DNA of 64,000 nt from Bacillus sp. SORGH_AS_0510 (GTDB lineage: Bacteria > Bacillota > Bacilli > Bacillales > Cytobacillaceae), in NCBI RefSeq assembly GCF_030818775.1, contig NZ_JAUTAU010000001.1, positions 3,476,001 through 3,540,000 of the forward strand, given 5' to 3'. Every line of letters starts with the position of its first letter. Within the stretch, counting starts at the first letter, position 1. The notes beneath the pieces were generated by a model. The model ran no database searches. It was not told where the DNA came from and saw only the letters and a list, made by a program, of their open reading frames with translations. The position numbers and the translations under genes were made by a program. Positions 20,935 to 32,138 of the stretch are shown here, one piece after another.

Positions 20935-21038
20935 CTAATGGTTTTGATTTCCTCCGCTCCTATCATTTTTAAACAGAAACTGTTTTAAACAGCACCATCT
21001 GTTTAAATCAACGAGCGTGTGTATTAACACCATGAAAT

Positions 21039-21067
21039 AATATAGCACATGTACAAACAACAATCAA
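21039..21067 (-). promoter_or_regulatory. SigA promoter of rpsB
   Basis: Minus-strand -35 TTGATT (21062-21067), 17-nt spacer, -10 TATATT (21039-21044). It follows directly after the codY terminator. Confidence 0.75.
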
Positions 21068-21079
21068 GTATACTTTTAA

Positions 21080-21110
21080 AAAAAGAATCTCCAGGCTCAC
21101 ACCTGGAGAT
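21080..21110 (-). terminator. Intrinsic terminator after codY
   Basis: A stem ATCTCCAGG/CCTGGAGAT with loop TGTGAG (21087-21110) has A-runs and T-runs on both sides, so it could act in both directions. It lies 7 nt after the codY stop. Confidence 0.85.
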
Positions 21111-21117
21111 TTTTTTA

Positions 21118-21897
21118 TTAGTTAGATCTTAATTTATCAAGTTCAACAAGAAACTTATCATTTAAGACTTTGATATACGTACCTTTCATACCAAGGGAAC
21201 GGGATTCAATTACCCCTGCACTTTCAAGCTTTCTTAGTGCATTTACGATAACAGAACGTGTAATACCAACACGGTCAGCAATTTTTGATGCAACTAACAA
21301 GCCTTCATGACCATTAAGTTCTTCGAAAATATGTTCAATTGCTTCAAGCTCACTATATGATAATGAACTAATAGCCATTTGAACGACAGCTTTGCTTCTA
21401 GCCTCTTCTTCGATTTCTTCTGATTTTTCACGTAAAATTTCCATACCTACTACAGTCGCACCATACTCACCAAGGATTAGATCATCATCATGGAACTTCT
21501 CTTGCAATCTTGCAAGGATTAATGTGCCAAGACGTTCTCCTCCACCGATAATTGGAACGATTGTTGTTAGACCTTCACGGAATAAATCTCTATTCTCTAC
21601 AGGGAAAGCTGTATATTGACTTTCAATATCCAGGTTTGAAGAAGTTTCTTGAATATTGAATAGTCCCTTTGTATATTCTTCAGGAAATTGGCGGTCCTCA
21701 AACATTTTCTTCATTCTTTCGTTTTCAATTTGTTGATAAATTGAAAAACCAAGAAGTTTTCCGCGTCGGCTTACAATGTAAACATTCGCTTCAATCGTTT
21801 CACTTAATGTCTCAGACATTTCCTTGAAGTTCACCGGTTTTCCTGCTGCCTTTTGCAATAATACATTAATCCGTCTAGTTTTTGTAAGTAAATCCAT
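21118..21897 (-). CDS. codY: GTP- and branched-chain-amino-acid-sensing regulator CodY
   Basis: The global transcription regulator of Firmicutes that represses nutrient-acquisition and stationary-phase genes when Ile/Leu/Val and GTP are high. The 259-residue protein has the N-terminal GAF ligand domain (start [20 protein letters not shown]) and a C-terminal winged helix near 200-240 with [20 protein letters not shown]. It ends the xerC-hslV-hslU-codY operon. In B. subtilis the flagellar operon follows; here rpsB follows directly. Confidence 0.98.
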   Translation of the reverse strand: MDLLTKTRRINVLLQKAAGKPVNFKEMSETLSETIEANVYIVSRRGKLLGFSIYQQIENERMKKMFEDRQFPEEYTKGLFNIQETSSNLDIESQYTAFPVENRDLFREGLTTIVPIIGGGERLGTLILARLQEKFHDDDLILGEYGATVVGMEILREKSEEIEEEARSKAVVQMAISSLSYSELEAIEHIFEELNGHEGLLVASKIADRVGITRSVIVNALRKLESAGVIESRSLGMKGTYIKVLNDKFLVELDKLRSN

Positions 21898-21961
21898 CTG
21901 TTTCTTCCTCCTAATTGACTACAACCATTATTAAATTTTTAAATTAAACTATTTTAGTTTC

Positions 21962-23371
21962 TTATAGGATAAATTGACTTAAGTCTTTATTTTTAGAAAT
22001 AGCCCCTAGTTTTTCATCCACATATTGCGGTGTGATGGTAACTTTCTCCATCGTGATATCTGGAGCTTCGAATGACAAATCTTCTAAAAGCTTTTCTAAA
22101 ATTGTATGAAGTCGTCTTGCACCGATATTGTCTGTGTTTTGATTCACATCATAGGCTACTTCTGCGATTCTACGAATAGCATCGTCAGAAAATTCAATTT
22201 GTATACCTTCTGTTTCCAATAATGCTTGATATTGCTTAATTAATGCATTATCCGGCTCGATTAAAATCCTAAAGAAGTCATCAACTGTGAGTTTTGTTAA
22301 TTCCACACGAATTGGAAAACGTCCTTGAAGTTCAGGAATTAAATCAGAAGGTTTCGCCATGTGAAATGCCCCAGCAGCAATAAATAAAATATGATCCGTT
22401 TTAATGGAGCCATATTTAGTTACCACCGTTGAGCCTTCTACGACTGGAAGGATATCTCTTTGGACACCCTCGCGTGATACATCAGCTGATGAACCGCCTG
22501 AATTCTTGCTGGCTATTTTATCAATTTCATCGATAAAAATAATTCCCGTTTGTTCAGCACGATATATAGCCTCTGAAGTTACTTCATCCATATCGATAAG
22601 CTTGGAGGCTTCTTCACTGGTTAAAACCTTCCTTGCTTCTCTAACAGTAAGTTTTCTTTTCTTGCGTTTTTTTGGCATAAAGCTGCTTAGAGCATCTTGC
22701 ATATTCATACCCATTTGTTCAATACCGGAACCTTGAAGCATATCAAACATAGAAGGAGTTTGTTCCTCTACTTCTACAGTTACAATCTCTTCCTCTAATT
22801 GACCGAGGGCCAATTTTTCTTTGACAATCTTGCGTTTTTCCTGAACAGAATAATCCTCTTGTGGTGCTTCCTGTTCAGTTGAGGAGTTTCCACCTCCAAA
22901 TAACATTTCTAACGGGTTTTTATATCCTGTCGATTTTTTAGCGGATGGAACAAGTAAATCAACAAGACGGCTGTTAGCATTTTCCTCTGCGCGTTCTTTG
23001 ACACTTTGCATTCGATCTTCTTTAACTAATCGAACAGATGTTTCTGCAAGATCTCTGACCATTGATTCAACATCACGACCAACATACCCAACCTCAGTGA
23101 ATTTAGTCGCTTCCACTTTAATAAATGGCGCACCAACAAGTTTGGCAATTCTTCGGGCAATTTCTGTTTTTCCAACACCAGTTGGACCGATCATTAAAAT
23201 GTTCTTTGGAATGACCTCATCGCGAAGCTTTTCACTTAACAATCCTCTTCTATAGCGATTTCTTAGCGCCACAGCAACTGCCTTTTTAGCATCCTTTTGT
23301 CCAATAATATATTGATCAAGTCTTTCGACGATTTGACGGGGGGTTAAATTATTGGTATTGGTTTTTCCCAT
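21962..23371 (-). CDS. hslU: HslU/ClpY ATPase subunit of the HslUV protease
   Basis: An AAA+ hexamer that unfolds substrates and feeds them into HslV. The 469-residue protein has Walker A GPTGVGKT at 62-69, a variable I-domain around 115-235, Walker B ([12 protein letters not shown]), and the C-terminal [10 protein letters not shown] and [12 protein letters not shown] tail that docks into the protease. It is 18 nt downstream of hslV and 64 nt upstream of codY. Confidence 0.97.
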   Translation of the reverse strand: MGKTNTNNLTPRQIVERLDQYIIGQKDAKKAVAVALRNRYRRGLLSEKLRDEVIPKNILMIGPTGVGKTEIARRIAKLVGAPFIKVEATKFTEVGYVGRDVESMVRDLAETSVRLVKEDRMQSVKERAEENANSRLVDLLVPSAKKSTGYKNPLEMLFGGGNSSTEQEAPQEDYSVQEKRKIVKEKLALGQLEEEIVTVEVEEQTPSMFDMLQGSGIEQMGMNMQDALSSFMPKKRKKRKLTVREARKVLTSEEASKLIDMDEVTSEAIYRAEQTGIIFIDEIDKIASKNSGGSSADVSREGVQRDILPVVEGSTVVTKYGSIKTDHILFIAAGAFHMAKPSDLIPELQGRFPIRVELTKLTVDDFFRILIEPDNALIKQYQALLETEGIQIEFSDDAIRRIAEVAYDVNQNTDNIGARRLHTILEKLLEDLSFEAPDITMEKVTITPQYVDEKLGAISKNKDLSQFIL

Positions 23372-23389
23372 TTTTCGGTCTCCTTCCCG

Positions 23390-23932
23390 TTATAGCTCTT
23401 CAACGATAATGTTGTGGTTTGTATACACACATATTTCTGCAGCTATTTCTAAAGAAGCTTTTGCTATTTCTTTTGCAGTTAGATGGTCACCAGCATATTT
23501 TTTAAGTGAGCGTCCTGCAGCAAGCGCGTAATTCCCACCTGATCCAATTGCAAGGATTCCATCATCCGGCTCGATGACTTCACCGGTGCCAGACACTAAT
23601 AGTAAGTTTTCTCGGTCCATCACAATGAGCATGGCTTCAAGCTTCCTAAGAACCTTATCACTTCTCCACTCTTTAGCCAATTCAACTGAAGCTCTTTGTA
23701 AATTCCCATTAAACTCCTCTAATTTGCCTTCAAATAACTCAAACAAGGTAAATGCATCAGCCACAGAACCAGCAAATCCTGCTAACACTCTACCATTAAA
23801 TATCTTTCTTACTTTTCTTGCAGTGTGCTTCATCACTACCGCATTACCAAATGTAACTTGGCCATCACCAGACATCGAGCATTGACCATTATGATGGATC
23901 GCAAATATTGTTGTTGCATGAAATTGGTTCAT
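23390..23932 (-). CDS. hslV: HslV/ClpQ protease subunit
   Basis: The proteasome-like peptidase subunit (B. subtilis ClpQ/CodW). The 180-residue sequence begins [20 protein letters not shown] and includes [43 protein letters not shown] and [13 protein letters not shown] residues (seen as [14 protein letters not shown]). B. subtilis ClpQ begins with Met-Ser-Ser and uses an N-terminal serine nucleophile. Here position 2 is Asn, so the candidate nucleophile is Thr7, aligned with Thr1 of E. coli HslV. The ATG at 23930-23932 is preceded by AGGAGGTC. Confidence 0.96.
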   Translation of the reverse strand: MNQFHATTIFAIHHNGQCSMSGDGQVTFGNAVVMKHTARKVRKIFNGRVLAGFAGSVADAFTLFELFEGKLEEFNGNLQRASVELAKEWRSDKVLRKLEAMLIVMDRENLLLVSGTGEVIEPDDGILAIGSGGNYALAAGRSLKKYAGDHLTAKEIAKASLEIAAEICVYTNHNIIVEEL

Positions 23933-24025
23933 TTAGATGACCTCCTATAGGAGAATTTTCCGCTTACAGACAAATAAGATAAATGTATGTAACCATTACA
24001 AATCCATATGAAAAACAATATATAT

Positions 24026-24925
24026 TTATGCCCTTGGATGATGGGCCATATACGATTTCTTCAAGTGTTCATTGGTCACATGGGTATACACTTGCGTTGA
24101 TGATAAAAAGGCATGGCCTAACAATTCTTGAACTGACCTTAAATCTGCACCATTATTTAATAAATGAGTGGCAAAAGAATGTCTTAGCTTATGCGGATGA
24201 ATACTTGAATCTAAAGCAGATTTTTCAATCATTCGATTTAATACTTTTCTTGTTCCCCTGGTTGTTAGTGCCCCACCTCGGTTATTTACAAATAAAGCCT
24301 CAACTGATTGATTGCCTGCTAAAAGCTTTTTTCTACCATCGTTTATGTACAAGTCTAATGCACGAGACGCTTGAGTTCCGAAAGGAACATAGCGTTCCTT
24401 ATTACCTTTTCCATGAACCAAGACAGTCGATAAGTAAAAATCAAGATCTTTTAAACGAATCCGACAGCACTCACTGACACGAATTCCTGTTCCATATAAT
24501 AGTTCAAGCAATGCTTTATTCCTTTGTCCTAAAGCCGTTTCTGTTTCACAAGAATTAAATAGAAGTGTGATTTCATTTTCATAAAAGAATTGAGGAAGCC
24601 TTTTTTCAATCTTTGGTGTCGTTAAAAGTGTAAATGGATTACTTTCTACGTATTGCTCCCGAAGCAAAAATTTATAGAAACTTCTTAGTGCAGAAATTTT
24701 TTTAGCAACCGTTTTTCTTGCAAGATTTTTATCATATAATCTGGTAAGGTAAAGTCTGGCATCATGATATTGAACCTTATCGACTTCATTTATAGCTTGC
24801 TCAGCCATGAACGTAAAGAAATCACTGATATCATGTTGATAATGTTCAATTGTATATTTTGAATAATTACGTTCCATTTGTAAATACTCAAGAAATAACT
24901 TTAAGAAAACATTCACATTTGTCAT
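24026..24925 (-). CDS. xerC: Tyrosine recombinase XerC (CodV)
   Basis: With XerD it resolves chromosome dimers at dif. The 299-residue protein has a SAM-like core-binding domain (1-100). The catalytic domain has Arg149 (GTGIR), Lys173 (HGKGNK), His245/Arg248 (HPHKLRH), His271 (LGHA) and Tyr280 (TQVYTH), so the active site is intact. The start at ATG 24923-24925 is behind GAGGTG; an upstream in-frame ATG has no ribosome-binding site. It is the first gene of the xerC-hslV-hslU-codY cluster, 61 nt after trmFO. Confidence 0.95.
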   Translation of the reverse strand: MTNVNVFLKLFLEYLQMERNYSKYTIEHYQHDISDFFTFMAEQAINEVDKVQYHDARLYLTRLYDKNLARKTVAKKISALRSFYKFLLREQYVESNPFTLLTTPKIEKRLPQFFYENEITLLFNSCETETALGQRNKALLELLYGTGIRVSECCRIRLKDLDFYLSTVLVHGKGNKERYVPFGTQASRALDLYINDGRKKLLAGNQSVEALFVNNRGGALTTRGTRKVLNRMIEKSALDSSIHPHKLRHSFATHLLNNGADLRSVQELLGHAFLSSTQVYTHVTNEHLKKSYMAHHPRA

Positions 24926-24986
24926 AAAATTCACCTCACAAGGGCTACTAAATCGTAACACACTTCCATACCCCTTGCAATAAATT

Positions 24987-26294
24987 TTACAAAACTTTCA
25001 CAAAGTTCTGAATTGTGTCTAACGCCCGGTTTGCATGCTGTAAATTTCTTTCTTGCTTCCCTCTGATTTTAACTGGAAGTTCCGGAAATAATCCAAAATT
25101 CGCGTTCATCGGCTGGAAGTTTTTCGGATTAGCGGTTGTAATATAACGGGCCATGCTTCCAATAGCTGTTTCAGCAGGAAACTCAATTGTTTCCATTCCT
25201 TGAACCATCCGTGCTGCGTTAATTCCAGCAATCAATCCACTTGCAGCTGATTCCACATAACCCTCTACACCCGTCATTTGACCAGCGAAGAATAAATCTT
25301 CTCTATTTCGGAATTGATACGTAGCCTTAAGAACCTTCGGCGAATTAATAAAAGTATTGCGGTGCATAACTCCATAGCGGATAATTTCAGCATTTTCAAG
25401 GCCCGGAATTAATTGAATGACTTCTTTTTGTGCTCCCCACTTTAAGTGTGTTTGAAATCCGACAATATTAAACAGGGTTCCTGCTGCATCATCTTGACGA
25501 AGCTGTACGACTGCATAGGGTCTTTTCCCTGTTTTAGGGTCTTCCAAACCGACTGGTTTTAATGGACCAAATAACATGGTCTTTTTCCCTCTGGCTCCCA
25601 TTACTTCAATTGGCATGCATCCTTCAAAAAAGATCTCTTTTTCAAATTCCTTTAAAGGTACTGTTTCTGCAGAAATGAGTGCTTCGTAAAAACGGTTAAA
25701 TTCTTCTTCACTCATTGGACAGTTAAGATAAGCCGCTTCTCCTTTATCATAGCGGGATTTTAAGTATACCTTGTCCATGTTAATGCTTTCTTTTTCAATA
25801 ATTGGAGCAGCTGCATCATAGAAATAAAGATATTCCTCACCAGTTAGGTTCTTTAGTTGTGCAGAAAGCTCGGCACTTGTCAGCGGACCCGTCGCAATTA
25901 CGGTTGGACCCTCTGGTATGGTTGTTACCTCTTTGTTTATAACTGTTACATTTTCGTGATTCTTCACTAATTCAGTAACCTTTGCTGCAAATTCATGCCT
26001 GTCTACCGCCAAGGCACCCCCTGCTGGAACGGAACAAGCATCTGCTGCTGCAATTATGACGGAATCTAGCTTTCTCATTTCTTCTTTAAGTACACCAACT
26101 GCATTTGTTAATGTATTGGCACGCAAAGAATTACTACAAACTAATTCTGCAAATTTATCCGTGTGGTGTGCTGGAGTTTGTTTAACTGGCCGCATTTCAT
26201 AAAGACGGACCTTTACACCTCGCTTTGCAATTTGCCATGCCGCTTCACTTCCAGCTAAGCCTGCTCCTATTACGTTAATGGTGACATCTTTCAT
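24987..26294 (-). CDS. trmFO: Methylenetetrahydrofolate-tRNA-(uracil-5-)-methyltransferase
   Basis: A flavoprotein that forms ribothymidine at tRNA position 54 using methylene-THF, common in Gram-positives (formerly Gid). The 435-residue protein has an N-terminal FAD-binding [11 protein letters not shown] and the family-specific [20 protein letters not shown]. It also has [21 protein letters not shown] and the C-terminal [20 protein letters not shown]. The ATG at 26292-26294 is behind GGAGG. It lies between topA and xerC as in B. subtilis. Confidence 0.97.
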   Translation of the reverse strand: MKDVTINVIGAGLAGSEAAWQIAKRGVKVRLYEMRPVKQTPAHHTDKFAELVCSNSLRANTLTNAVGVLKEEMRKLDSVIIAAADACSVPAGGALAVDRHEFAAKVTELVKNHENVTVINKEVTTIPEGPTVIATGPLTSAELSAQLKNLTGEEYLYFYDAAAPIIEKESINMDKVYLKSRYDKGEAAYLNCPMSEEEFNRFYEALISAETVPLKEFEKEIFFEGCMPIEVMGARGKKTMLFGPLKPVGLEDPKTGKRPYAVVQLRQDDAAGTLFNIVGFQTHLKWGAQKEVIQLIPGLENAEIIRYGVMHRNTFINSPKVLKATYQFRNREDLFFAGQMTGVEGYVESAASGLIAGINAARMVQGMETIEFPAETAIGSMARYITTANPKNFQPMNANFGLFPELPVKIRGKQERNLQHANRALDTIQNFVKVL

Positions 26295-26442
26295 ATATAA
26301 ACCTCCTGATTATATGCTGCTATTACTTTTATATCCAATTTTGCTAAGTAAAAAGCATATAACTTTACCATTCCCTCAATTAAGTCCATCTTGCATTGTA
26401 CTATACGAATTAAAAACAAAAAAGTTTTTTATTTGAGAAATA

Positions 26443-26470
26443 AAAAAAGAGTGGGATTTTCCACTCTTTT
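26443..26470 (-). terminator. Intrinsic terminator after topA
   Basis: The minus-strand stem AGAGTGG/CCACTCT is followed by TTTTTTATTTC and directly abuts the topA stop codon. Confidence 0.85.
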
Positions 26471-28547
26471 AACTCTGCTGTTCTTCCTTATAATCACATG
26501 CCGTACATTGTACCTGTACGCCTTTTTTCAATTTCTTCTCAACTAAAAGTCCCTCACACTTTGGACATGGTCTTGGCAGTGGTTTATCCCAAGAGATGAA
26601 TTCACATTCTGGATATCTGGTACAACCATAGAAAATTCTCTTTTTCTTACTCTTGCGCTCAACCACCTGTCCCTCTTTACAAGTAGGACAATCCATACCT
26701 ATTTCCTTCACAATTGGCTTTGTGTTACGACAATCAGGAAAATTGCTGCATGCCATAAATTTTCCGTAGCGTCCCATTTTAAACACCATTGGGCTGCCGC
26801 AGTTTTCACAGTCTTCACCTGCAGGCTCATCTTTAATTTCTACAGACTGCATTTCTTGTTCTGCTTTTTTTAGATGGGTTTCAAAGTCTTGGTAAAATTC
26901 ATCAATTATTTGGACCCACTGTACTTTTCCATCTTCAATATTATCCAAATCTTGTTCCATCTTAGCTGTAAATTCTACATCTAAAATATCTGGGAAAAAC
27001 TCTACCATTAATTCATGAACGATTTCACCAAGCTCTGTCGGGACAAATCGTTTATTGTCTAATGCCACATAGCCCCGCTTTTGGATTGTATCTAGCGTTG
27101 GGGCATAAGTAGATGGTCGGCCGATACCCAATTCTTCAAGTGTTTTCACTAGCCTTGCCTCTGTGTATCTTGGAGGCGGCTGTGTAAAATGCTGCTTAGG
27201 TTCGATGTCTTTTTTAAAGACCTCATCCCCCTCTTTTAAGTCAGGTAACATTTTATCTGGGCCTTCTACCTGATCATCTGTACCTTCTACATATACCTTC
27301 ATGAAACCAGGAAATTTAATTTTAGAGCCAGTTGCGCGGAAAAGAACATTTCCATTTTGCAAATCTACACTCATAGTATCCATCACTGCTTGTGCCATTT
27401 GACTCGCTAAAAAACGCTCCCAGATTAATTTATATAGACGGAGTTGATCACGTGAAAGAAAATCCTTCATGCTATTTGGATCCCTTAAAGTGCTCGTTGG
27501 GCGAATGGCCTCGTGGGCATCTTGAGCATTCGACTGTTTTTTCTCTTTTCTTTGGTCATCTTTTAAAAAGTTTTCCCCATACTCTGCTTTAATATATTCA
27601 GCCGCTTCAGCTTGAGCAACTTCTGAAATTCTAGTGGAATCTGTTCTCATATAGGTAATGAGACCAACCGTTCCCTCTTTGCCAAGCTCAATTCCTTCGT
27701 ACAGCTGCTGGGCGAGCATCATAGTTTTCTTTGCCCTAAAATTAAGCTTCCTTGCAGCTTCCTGTTGTAATGAGGAAGTAATAAATGGTGGTGCAGGATT
27801 TCTTCTTCTTTCTTTTTTTGTAACAGATACTACTTTAAATTTATTGTCTTTTAATTGTTGCAAGATCGCTTGAACATCTTGCTCTGAACTTAACTCTGTT
27901 TTCTCTTTGCCGACAAGGGAGTGGAAGGATGCATTAAAATGGTTTTTCCCTTTTAAGAACTCTCCTTCAATCGTCCAGTACTCCTCGGGAGTAAACGCTT
28001 TAATTTCATTTTCTCTATCAATGATTAAACGGACCGCAACTGACTGAACACGTCCTGCACTTAGTCCTTTTTTTACTTTCTTCCATAATAGCGGACTGAT
28101 ATTATAGCCTACAAGCCGGTCTAAAACCCTTCGTGCCTGCTGTGCATCAACAAGGTCCGTATTAATCGGGCGAGGATGTTTGAAAGATTCCTTGATGGCC
28201 TCTTTGGTAATTTCATTAAAAACCACACGGCAATCAGAATGAATATCTACATCCAAACTGTGAGCCAAGTGCCAAGCAATTGCTTCTCCTTCGCGATCGG
28301 GGTCGGCTGCAAGAAAGACTTTTTTTGCTTTTTTGGCTGCTGTTTTTAAGTCTTTCAGTACAGGACCCTTGCCCCGGATTGTAATGTACTTAGGTTCAAA
28401 TCCAGTCTCTGGACTGACTCCCATCTGGCTTCTCGGTAAGTCTCGAACATGTCCCATGGATGCTTTTACTTTATATTTATTTCCTAAATATCGTTCAATT
28501 GTCTTCGCTTTTGCAGGTGATTCTACGATTACTAGAAAATCTGCCAT
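26469..28547 (-). CDS. topA: DNA topoisomerase I
   Basis: A type IA topoisomerase that relaxes negative supercoils. The 692-residue protein has an N-terminal Toprim domain ([33 protein letters not shown]), the active-site tyrosine in [12 protein letters not shown] near 300, and [13 protein letters not shown]. Three C-terminal zinc ribbons show CENCGS, CPTCKEG and CPKCEGL-type cysteine pairs. The ATG at 28545-28547 is behind GGAGG. A 255-nt gap separates it from dprA and probably holds its promoter. Confidence 0.98.
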   Translation of the reverse strand: MADFLVIVESPAKAKTIERYLGNKYKVKASMGHVRDLPRSQMGVSPETGFEPKYITIRGKGPVLKDLKTAAKKAKKVFLAADPDREGEAIAWHLAHSLDVDIHSDCRVVFNEITKEAIKESFKHPRPINTDLVDAQQARRVLDRLVGYNISPLLWKKVKKGLSAGRVQSVAVRLIIDRENEIKAFTPEEYWTIEGEFLKGKNHFNASFHSLVGKEKTELSSEQDVQAILQQLKDNKFKVVSVTKKERRRNPAPPFITSSLQQEAARKLNFRAKKTMMLAQQLYEGIELGKEGTVGLITYMRTDSTRISEVAQAEAAEYIKAEYGENFLKDDQRKEKKQSNAQDAHEAIRPTSTLRDPNSMKDFLSRDQLRLYKLIWERFLASQMAQAVMDTMSVDLQNGNVLFRATGSKIKFPGFMKVYVEGTDDQVEGPDKMLPDLKEGDEVFKKDIEPKQHFTQPPPRYTEARLVKTLEELGIGRPSTYAPTLDTIQKRGYVALDNKRFVPTELGEIVHELMVEFFPDILDVEFTAKMEQDLDNIEDGKVQWVQIIDEFYQDFETHLKKAEQEMQSVEIKDEPAGEDCENCGSPMVFKMGRYGKFMACSNFPDCRNTKPIVKEIGMDCPTCKEGQVVERKSKKKRIFYGCTRYPECEFISWDKPLPRPCPKCEGLLVEKKLKKGVQVQCTACDYKEEQQS

Positions 28548-28685
28548 TCATTATCCTCCTTAAGAGGGAAAGTGTGAAAGCGCCTTGATATACTTTACAA
28601 AACTGCCCTATCCCAATATTAATCCATTTATATGGTAATGATGTTTATTTTTACACTATCCATTTTTTTCGAACTTCTGTTGGAA

Positions 28686-28714
28686 AATGTATAACATATT
28701 AGAAATTATTGCAA
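28686..28714 (-). promoter_or_regulatory. Possible SigA promoter of topA
   Basis: Minus-strand -35 TTGCAA (28709-28714), 17-nt spacer, -10 TACATT (28686-28691), about 140 nt before topA. The rest of 28548-28802 is A/T-rich with no feature I can name. Confidence 0.4.
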
Positions 28715-28802
28715 CCTTTTTTAGCTAATTTCTCCATTTAATCAAAAAAAACCTGCATAATCTCCCACTTTTATTCCCATTATTGCCTTTTTACATAGAG
28801 TT

Positions 28803-29690
28803 TTATCTAATTTCTTCTAAAATATCCTCCGCACTTGTCACAAGTTTTGCCCCCTGTTGAATGAGCTCATTTGCTCCTGCTGAGAATGGATTATAAATAC
28901 TGCCAGGTAACGAGAATACATCCCGACCTTCATTTACTGCATAATTCGCAGTGATCAACGAACCACTTTTACGTTTTGCTTCTATAATAAAGGTACCGCG
29001 AGATAGACCGCTAATAATTCGATTCCGAAATGGAAAATGCCATCTAAGCGGTTTTGTGTCAGGTGGATATTCTGAAACGATTAATTGTGATTTCATCATC
29101 TCTAACGCAAGACTCATATTTTCTTTTGGATATATATGATAGATTCCACCTGCGATAACAGCTATTGTTTTCCCTCCATTTTTAATGGCAAATTCATGCG
29201 AGTAGGCATCAATGCCTTTTGCTAACCCACTTACAATCAGCACACCCTTATCAATTAATTGAGGAAATATAGATTTGATTGCATTCCTTCCATATTGAGT
29301 AGCCTGACGTGAACCTACTACCGCAAGCTTTGGCTCATAGTTTAACAGTGAAAGATCCCCCTTTGCAAATAAAGCCCAGGGAGGCTGGTAGATTTCCTTT
29401 AAATATTGTGGGTACTGTTCATCAAAAATGGTAATTACGTTAATATCATTGGTTTTGTATTGGCGGATTTGGTCATGTATGACTTCGGTTGGAGGAGTTA
29501 GGTTAACTGAATTAGAAGTAATGATTTCGCAGCTAATATATGGAATGGTGGGAACTTGCTGTGTAAGGTAAGCAGGTATTCGAGAGAGGTTTTGTAGGGT
29601 GGGATCTTTTTTTAAAATTTGAAAGATGTTGTTCCACGAGAGATTTGGATAGTGAAGCAAATGAATTAATTTTTCTTTAAAGTCGTCCAT
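28803..29690 (-). CDS. dprA: DNA-processing protein DprA (Smf)
   Basis: Loads RecA onto incoming single-stranded DNA during transformation. The 295-residue protein has the Rossmann-like core with VVGSRQATQYGRNAIKS, IVSGLAKGIDAYSHEFA, GGIYHIYPKEN, FPFRNRIISGLSRGTFIIEA and GSIYNPFSAGANELIQQGA. It starts at ATG 29688-29690, 10 nt behind GGAGG; an ATG three codons upstream would be only one base from that site. It lies between sucD and topA as in B. subtilis, so transformation machinery may be conserved, but no other competence gene is present here. Confidence 0.93.
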   Translation of the reverse strand: MDDFKEKLIHLLHYPNLSWNNIFQILKKDPTLQNLSRIPAYLTQQVPTIPYISCEIITSNSVNLTPPTEVIHDQIRQYKTNDINVITIFDEQYPQYLKEIYQPPWALFAKGDLSLLNYEPKLAVVGSRQATQYGRNAIKSIFPQLIDKGVLIVSGLAKGIDAYSHEFAIKNGGKTIAVIAGGIYHIYPKENMSLALEMMKSQLIVSEYPPDTKPLRWHFPFRNRIISGLSRGTFIIEAKRKSGSLITANYAVNEGRDVFSLPGSIYNPFSAGANELIQQGAKLVTSAEDILEEIR

Positions 29691-29716
29691 GTAATACATA
29701 CCTCCAGAATTTTTTT

Positions 29717-29758
29717 AACAAAAGAGAAATAGCCCCTCTAAAGCGAGAGACTATTTCT
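29717..29758 (-). terminator. Intrinsic terminator after sucD
   Basis: The minus-strand stem AGAAATAG..CTCT/AGAG..CTATTTCT (29725-29758), with a G/T-mismatched middle, is followed by CTTTTGTT. It lies between sucD and dprA. Confidence 0.65.
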
Positions 29759-29780
29759 GGATATCTAGGATGTATATTTT

Positions 29781-30683
29781 TTAATGAGTTTTACACTTTT
29801 CGTATAATCCTTGTTCTTTTAGAACTTCAATTAATGTTTCACCCATTACAGATGGAGTATCAGCTACTTTAATTCCACACTCGTTCATCACACGGATTTT
29901 TTCGTCAGCTGTTCCTTTTCCACCTGAAATGATTGCACCAGCATGGCCCATGCGCTTTCCAGGAGGTGCAGTACGTCCGCCGATGAAGCCCACAACAGGT
30001 TTTGTCATGTTAGCTTTTACCCATTCAGCAGCCTCTTCTTCTGCAGTACCGCCAATTTCACCAATCATGATGACAGCATATGTTTCAGGATCTTCATTGA
30101 ATGCCTTTAAAACATCGATAAAGTTCGTTCCATTCACTGGGTCTCCACCAATACCTACAGCTGTTGTTTGACCGATCCCAGCTTGTGTTAATTGGTGTAC
30201 AGCTTCGTAAGTTAATGTTCCAGAGCGAGAAACAACTCCAACATGGCCTTTTGTATGAATGTATCCAGGCATAATACCAATCTTACATTCATCAGCTGTG
30301 ATCACACCTGGGCAGTTCGGACCAACTAAACGAGTCTTTTTGCCTTCCATGTAACGCTTCACTTTAACCATATCTAATACTGGAATATGCTCAGTAATAC
30401 AGATAACTAGATCTAAGTCAGCATCGACTGCTTCGATGATAGAATCCGCAGCAAATGGTGCTGGTACATAAATAACAGAAGCATTTGCTCCAGTAGTTTC
30501 TACTGCTTCTTTCACAGTATTAAATACTGGTACTCCTTCTACCTCTTGACCACCTTTACCAGGAGAGGTACCGCCTACAATTTGTGTACCATATTCAAGC
30601 ATTTGTTTTGTATGAAAACGGGCTGTTCCACCAGTAATCCCTTGAACAATTACCTTCGTATCCTTATTAATAAAAACGCTCAC
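29781..30683 (-). CDS. sucD: Succinyl-CoA synthetase alpha subunit
   Basis: With SucC it makes ATP or GTP from succinyl-CoA in the TCA cycle. The 300-residue protein has the CoA-binding N-terminal region ([19 protein letters not shown]), GPNCPGVI, and the phospho-histidine loop [17 protein letters not shown] with His247. The ATG at 30681-30683 is 23 nt downstream of the sucC stop. It forms the sucCD operon, which ends at a hairpin terminator before dprA. Confidence 0.98.
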   Translation of the reverse strand: MSVFINKDTKVIVQGITGGTARFHTKQMLEYGTQIVGGTSPGKGGQEVEGVPVFNTVKEAVETTGANASVIYVPAPFAADSIIEAVDADLDLVICITEHIPVLDMVKVKRYMEGKKTRLVGPNCPGVITADECKIGIMPGYIHTKGHVGVVSRSGTLTYEAVHQLTQAGIGQTTAVGIGGDPVNGTNFIDVLKAFNEDPETYAVIMIGEIGGTAEEEAAEWVKANMTKPVVGFIGGRTAPPGKRMGHAGAIISGGKGTADEKIRVMNECGIKVADTPSVMGETLIEVLKEQGLYEKCKTH

Positions 30684-30706
30684 GTTAATTCCCCTTTCTG
30701 AAGATC

Positions 30707-31867
30707 CTATTTCACCAATTCAACGATTTTTTGTGCACCGTCAGCCATGGATTCAGCAGCAGTAATGTTTAGACCTGACTCAGCTAAAATCTGCTTACCT
30801 AAATCAACATTCGTTCCCTCTAAGCGAACAACAAGTGGAATACTTAGACCAACTTGCTTAGCTGCTTCTACTACACCTTCAGCAATGACATCACATTTCA
30901 TGATTCCGCCGAAGATATTAACAAAAATACCTTTTACGTTTGGATCTGAAAGGATAATTTTAAATGCTTCAGTTACTTTCTCTGCTGTAGCACCGCCCCC
31001 AACATCAAGGAAGTTAGCAGGGTCGCCACCGTAATGCTTAACAATATCCATAGTCGCCATTGCTAAGCCTGCACCGTTAACCATACAGCCGATGTTGCCA
31101 TCTAGTGCAATATAGCTAAGGTCATATTTAGATGCTTCGATTTCTTTTGGATCTTCTTCTTCAAGATCACGATAAGTTAAAACATCATTTTGTCGGTATA
31201 ATGCATTGGAATCAAAGTTTAATTTAGCATCCAATGCCATTACTTTACCGTCACCTGTAACTACAAGCGGGTTAATTTCAGCAATAGAGCAGTCCTTTTC
31301 GATGTATGCACTATATAAGCCCATCATGAACTTAACTGCTTGATTAACTAATTCTTTTGGAATATTAATATTAAAAGCGATTCGGCGTGCCTGGAATGGC
31401 TGTAAGCCAATCACTGGATCGATTTCTTCTTTGAAAATTTTCTCTGGAGTCTTTTCTGCAACCTCTTCAATCTCTGTTCCGCCTTCTTCAGAAGCCATTA
31501 ATACTACACGTGAAGTAGCACGGTCTAATACTAATCCTACATAGTATTCCTTTTTAATATCGCAGCCTTCTTCAATTAACAGGCGTTTTACTTCCTTACC
31601 CTCTGGACCTGTTTGGTGTGTTACCAATGTTTTCCCGAGGATCTCGCTTGCATATGTACGAACCTCATCAAGGTTTTTAGCAACTTTAACACCGCCGGCT
31701 TTTCCCCGTCCACCAGCATGAATTTGCGCCTTTACAACACAAACCTGTGTGCCTAGTTCTTTTGCCGCTTCAACTGCTTCTTCTACAGTGAATGCCACTT
31801 TTCCGTTTGGAACCGCTACCCCGTATTTTCTGAGGATCTCTTTCCCTTGATACTCATGGATATTCAT
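30707..31867 (-). CDS. sucC: Succinyl-CoA synthetase beta subunit
   Basis: The nucleotide- and substrate-binding subunit. The 386-residue protein has an ATP-grasp domain ([38 protein letters not shown]), EINPLVVT, and the C-terminal domain with [25 protein letters not shown] and [12 protein letters not shown]. The ATG at 31865-31867 is behind AGGAGG, about 75 nt from a SigA-like promoter. Upstream lies the hairpin-repeat array. Confidence 0.98.
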   Translation of the reverse strand: MNIHEYQGKEILRKYGVAVPNGKVAFTVEEAVEAAKELGTQVCVVKAQIHAGGRGKAGGVKVAKNLDEVRTYASEILGKTLVTHQTGPEGKEVKRLLIEEGCDIKKEYYVGLVLDRATSRVVLMASEEGGTEIEEVAEKTPEKIFKEEIDPVIGLQPFQARRIAFNINIPKELVNQAVKFMMGLYSAYIEKDCSIAEINPLVVTGDGKVMALDAKLNFDSNALYRQNDVLTYRDLEEEDPKEIEASKYDLSYIALDGNIGCMVNGAGLAMATMDIVKHYGGDPANFLDVGGGATAEKVTEAFKIILSDPNVKGIFVNIFGGIMKCDVIAEGVVEAAKQVGLSIPLVVRLEGTNVDLGKQILAESGLNITAAESMADGAQKIVELVK

Positions 31868-31914
31868 TTCCCATCCTCCTATATCATACTCTTCTAAAAA
31901 TTGACTCCGTTTTC

Positions 31915-31943
31915 ATTTTATATAATGACACTAACCTTGTCCA
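31915..31943 (-). promoter_or_regulatory. Putative SigA promoter of sucCD
   Basis: Minus-strand -35 TGGACA (31938-31943), 17-nt spacer, -10 TAAAAT (31915-31920). The A/T-rich stretch 31944-32138 between it and the repeat array has no other recognisable feature. Confidence 0.6.
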
Positions 31944-32138
31944 CCATTAAGCAAAAAATTATATTCATTTAAAAAAATTCAGAAAAATATATAATTGGTT
32001 TTATTAAACATTAAGAAATTTCAATAGAAAATGTTTCCAAATTTATTTTTCAATATAATAAAATACCGCTTTGTTTCTAAAGGGTAATTGTGTCCTAATC
32101 GAGGCTGGATTCGGGCAATTTTAAGGTTATCATTGGCA

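Noticed and set aside
21898..21961. CodY box in the hslU-codY gap
   Set aside because: AATTTAAAAATTTAA is palindromic but differs from the AATTTTCWGAAAATT consensus at the central positions, so it looks like plain A/T-rich sequence.
23983..24477. 164-codon plus-strand ORF
   Set aside because: It lies antisense to xerC, whose catalytic residues are all intact; no recognisable protein family.
32015..32040. CcpA (cre) site upstream of sucC
   Set aside because: AGAAAATGTTTCCA resembles a cre site but has three mismatches at important positions; too weak to call.
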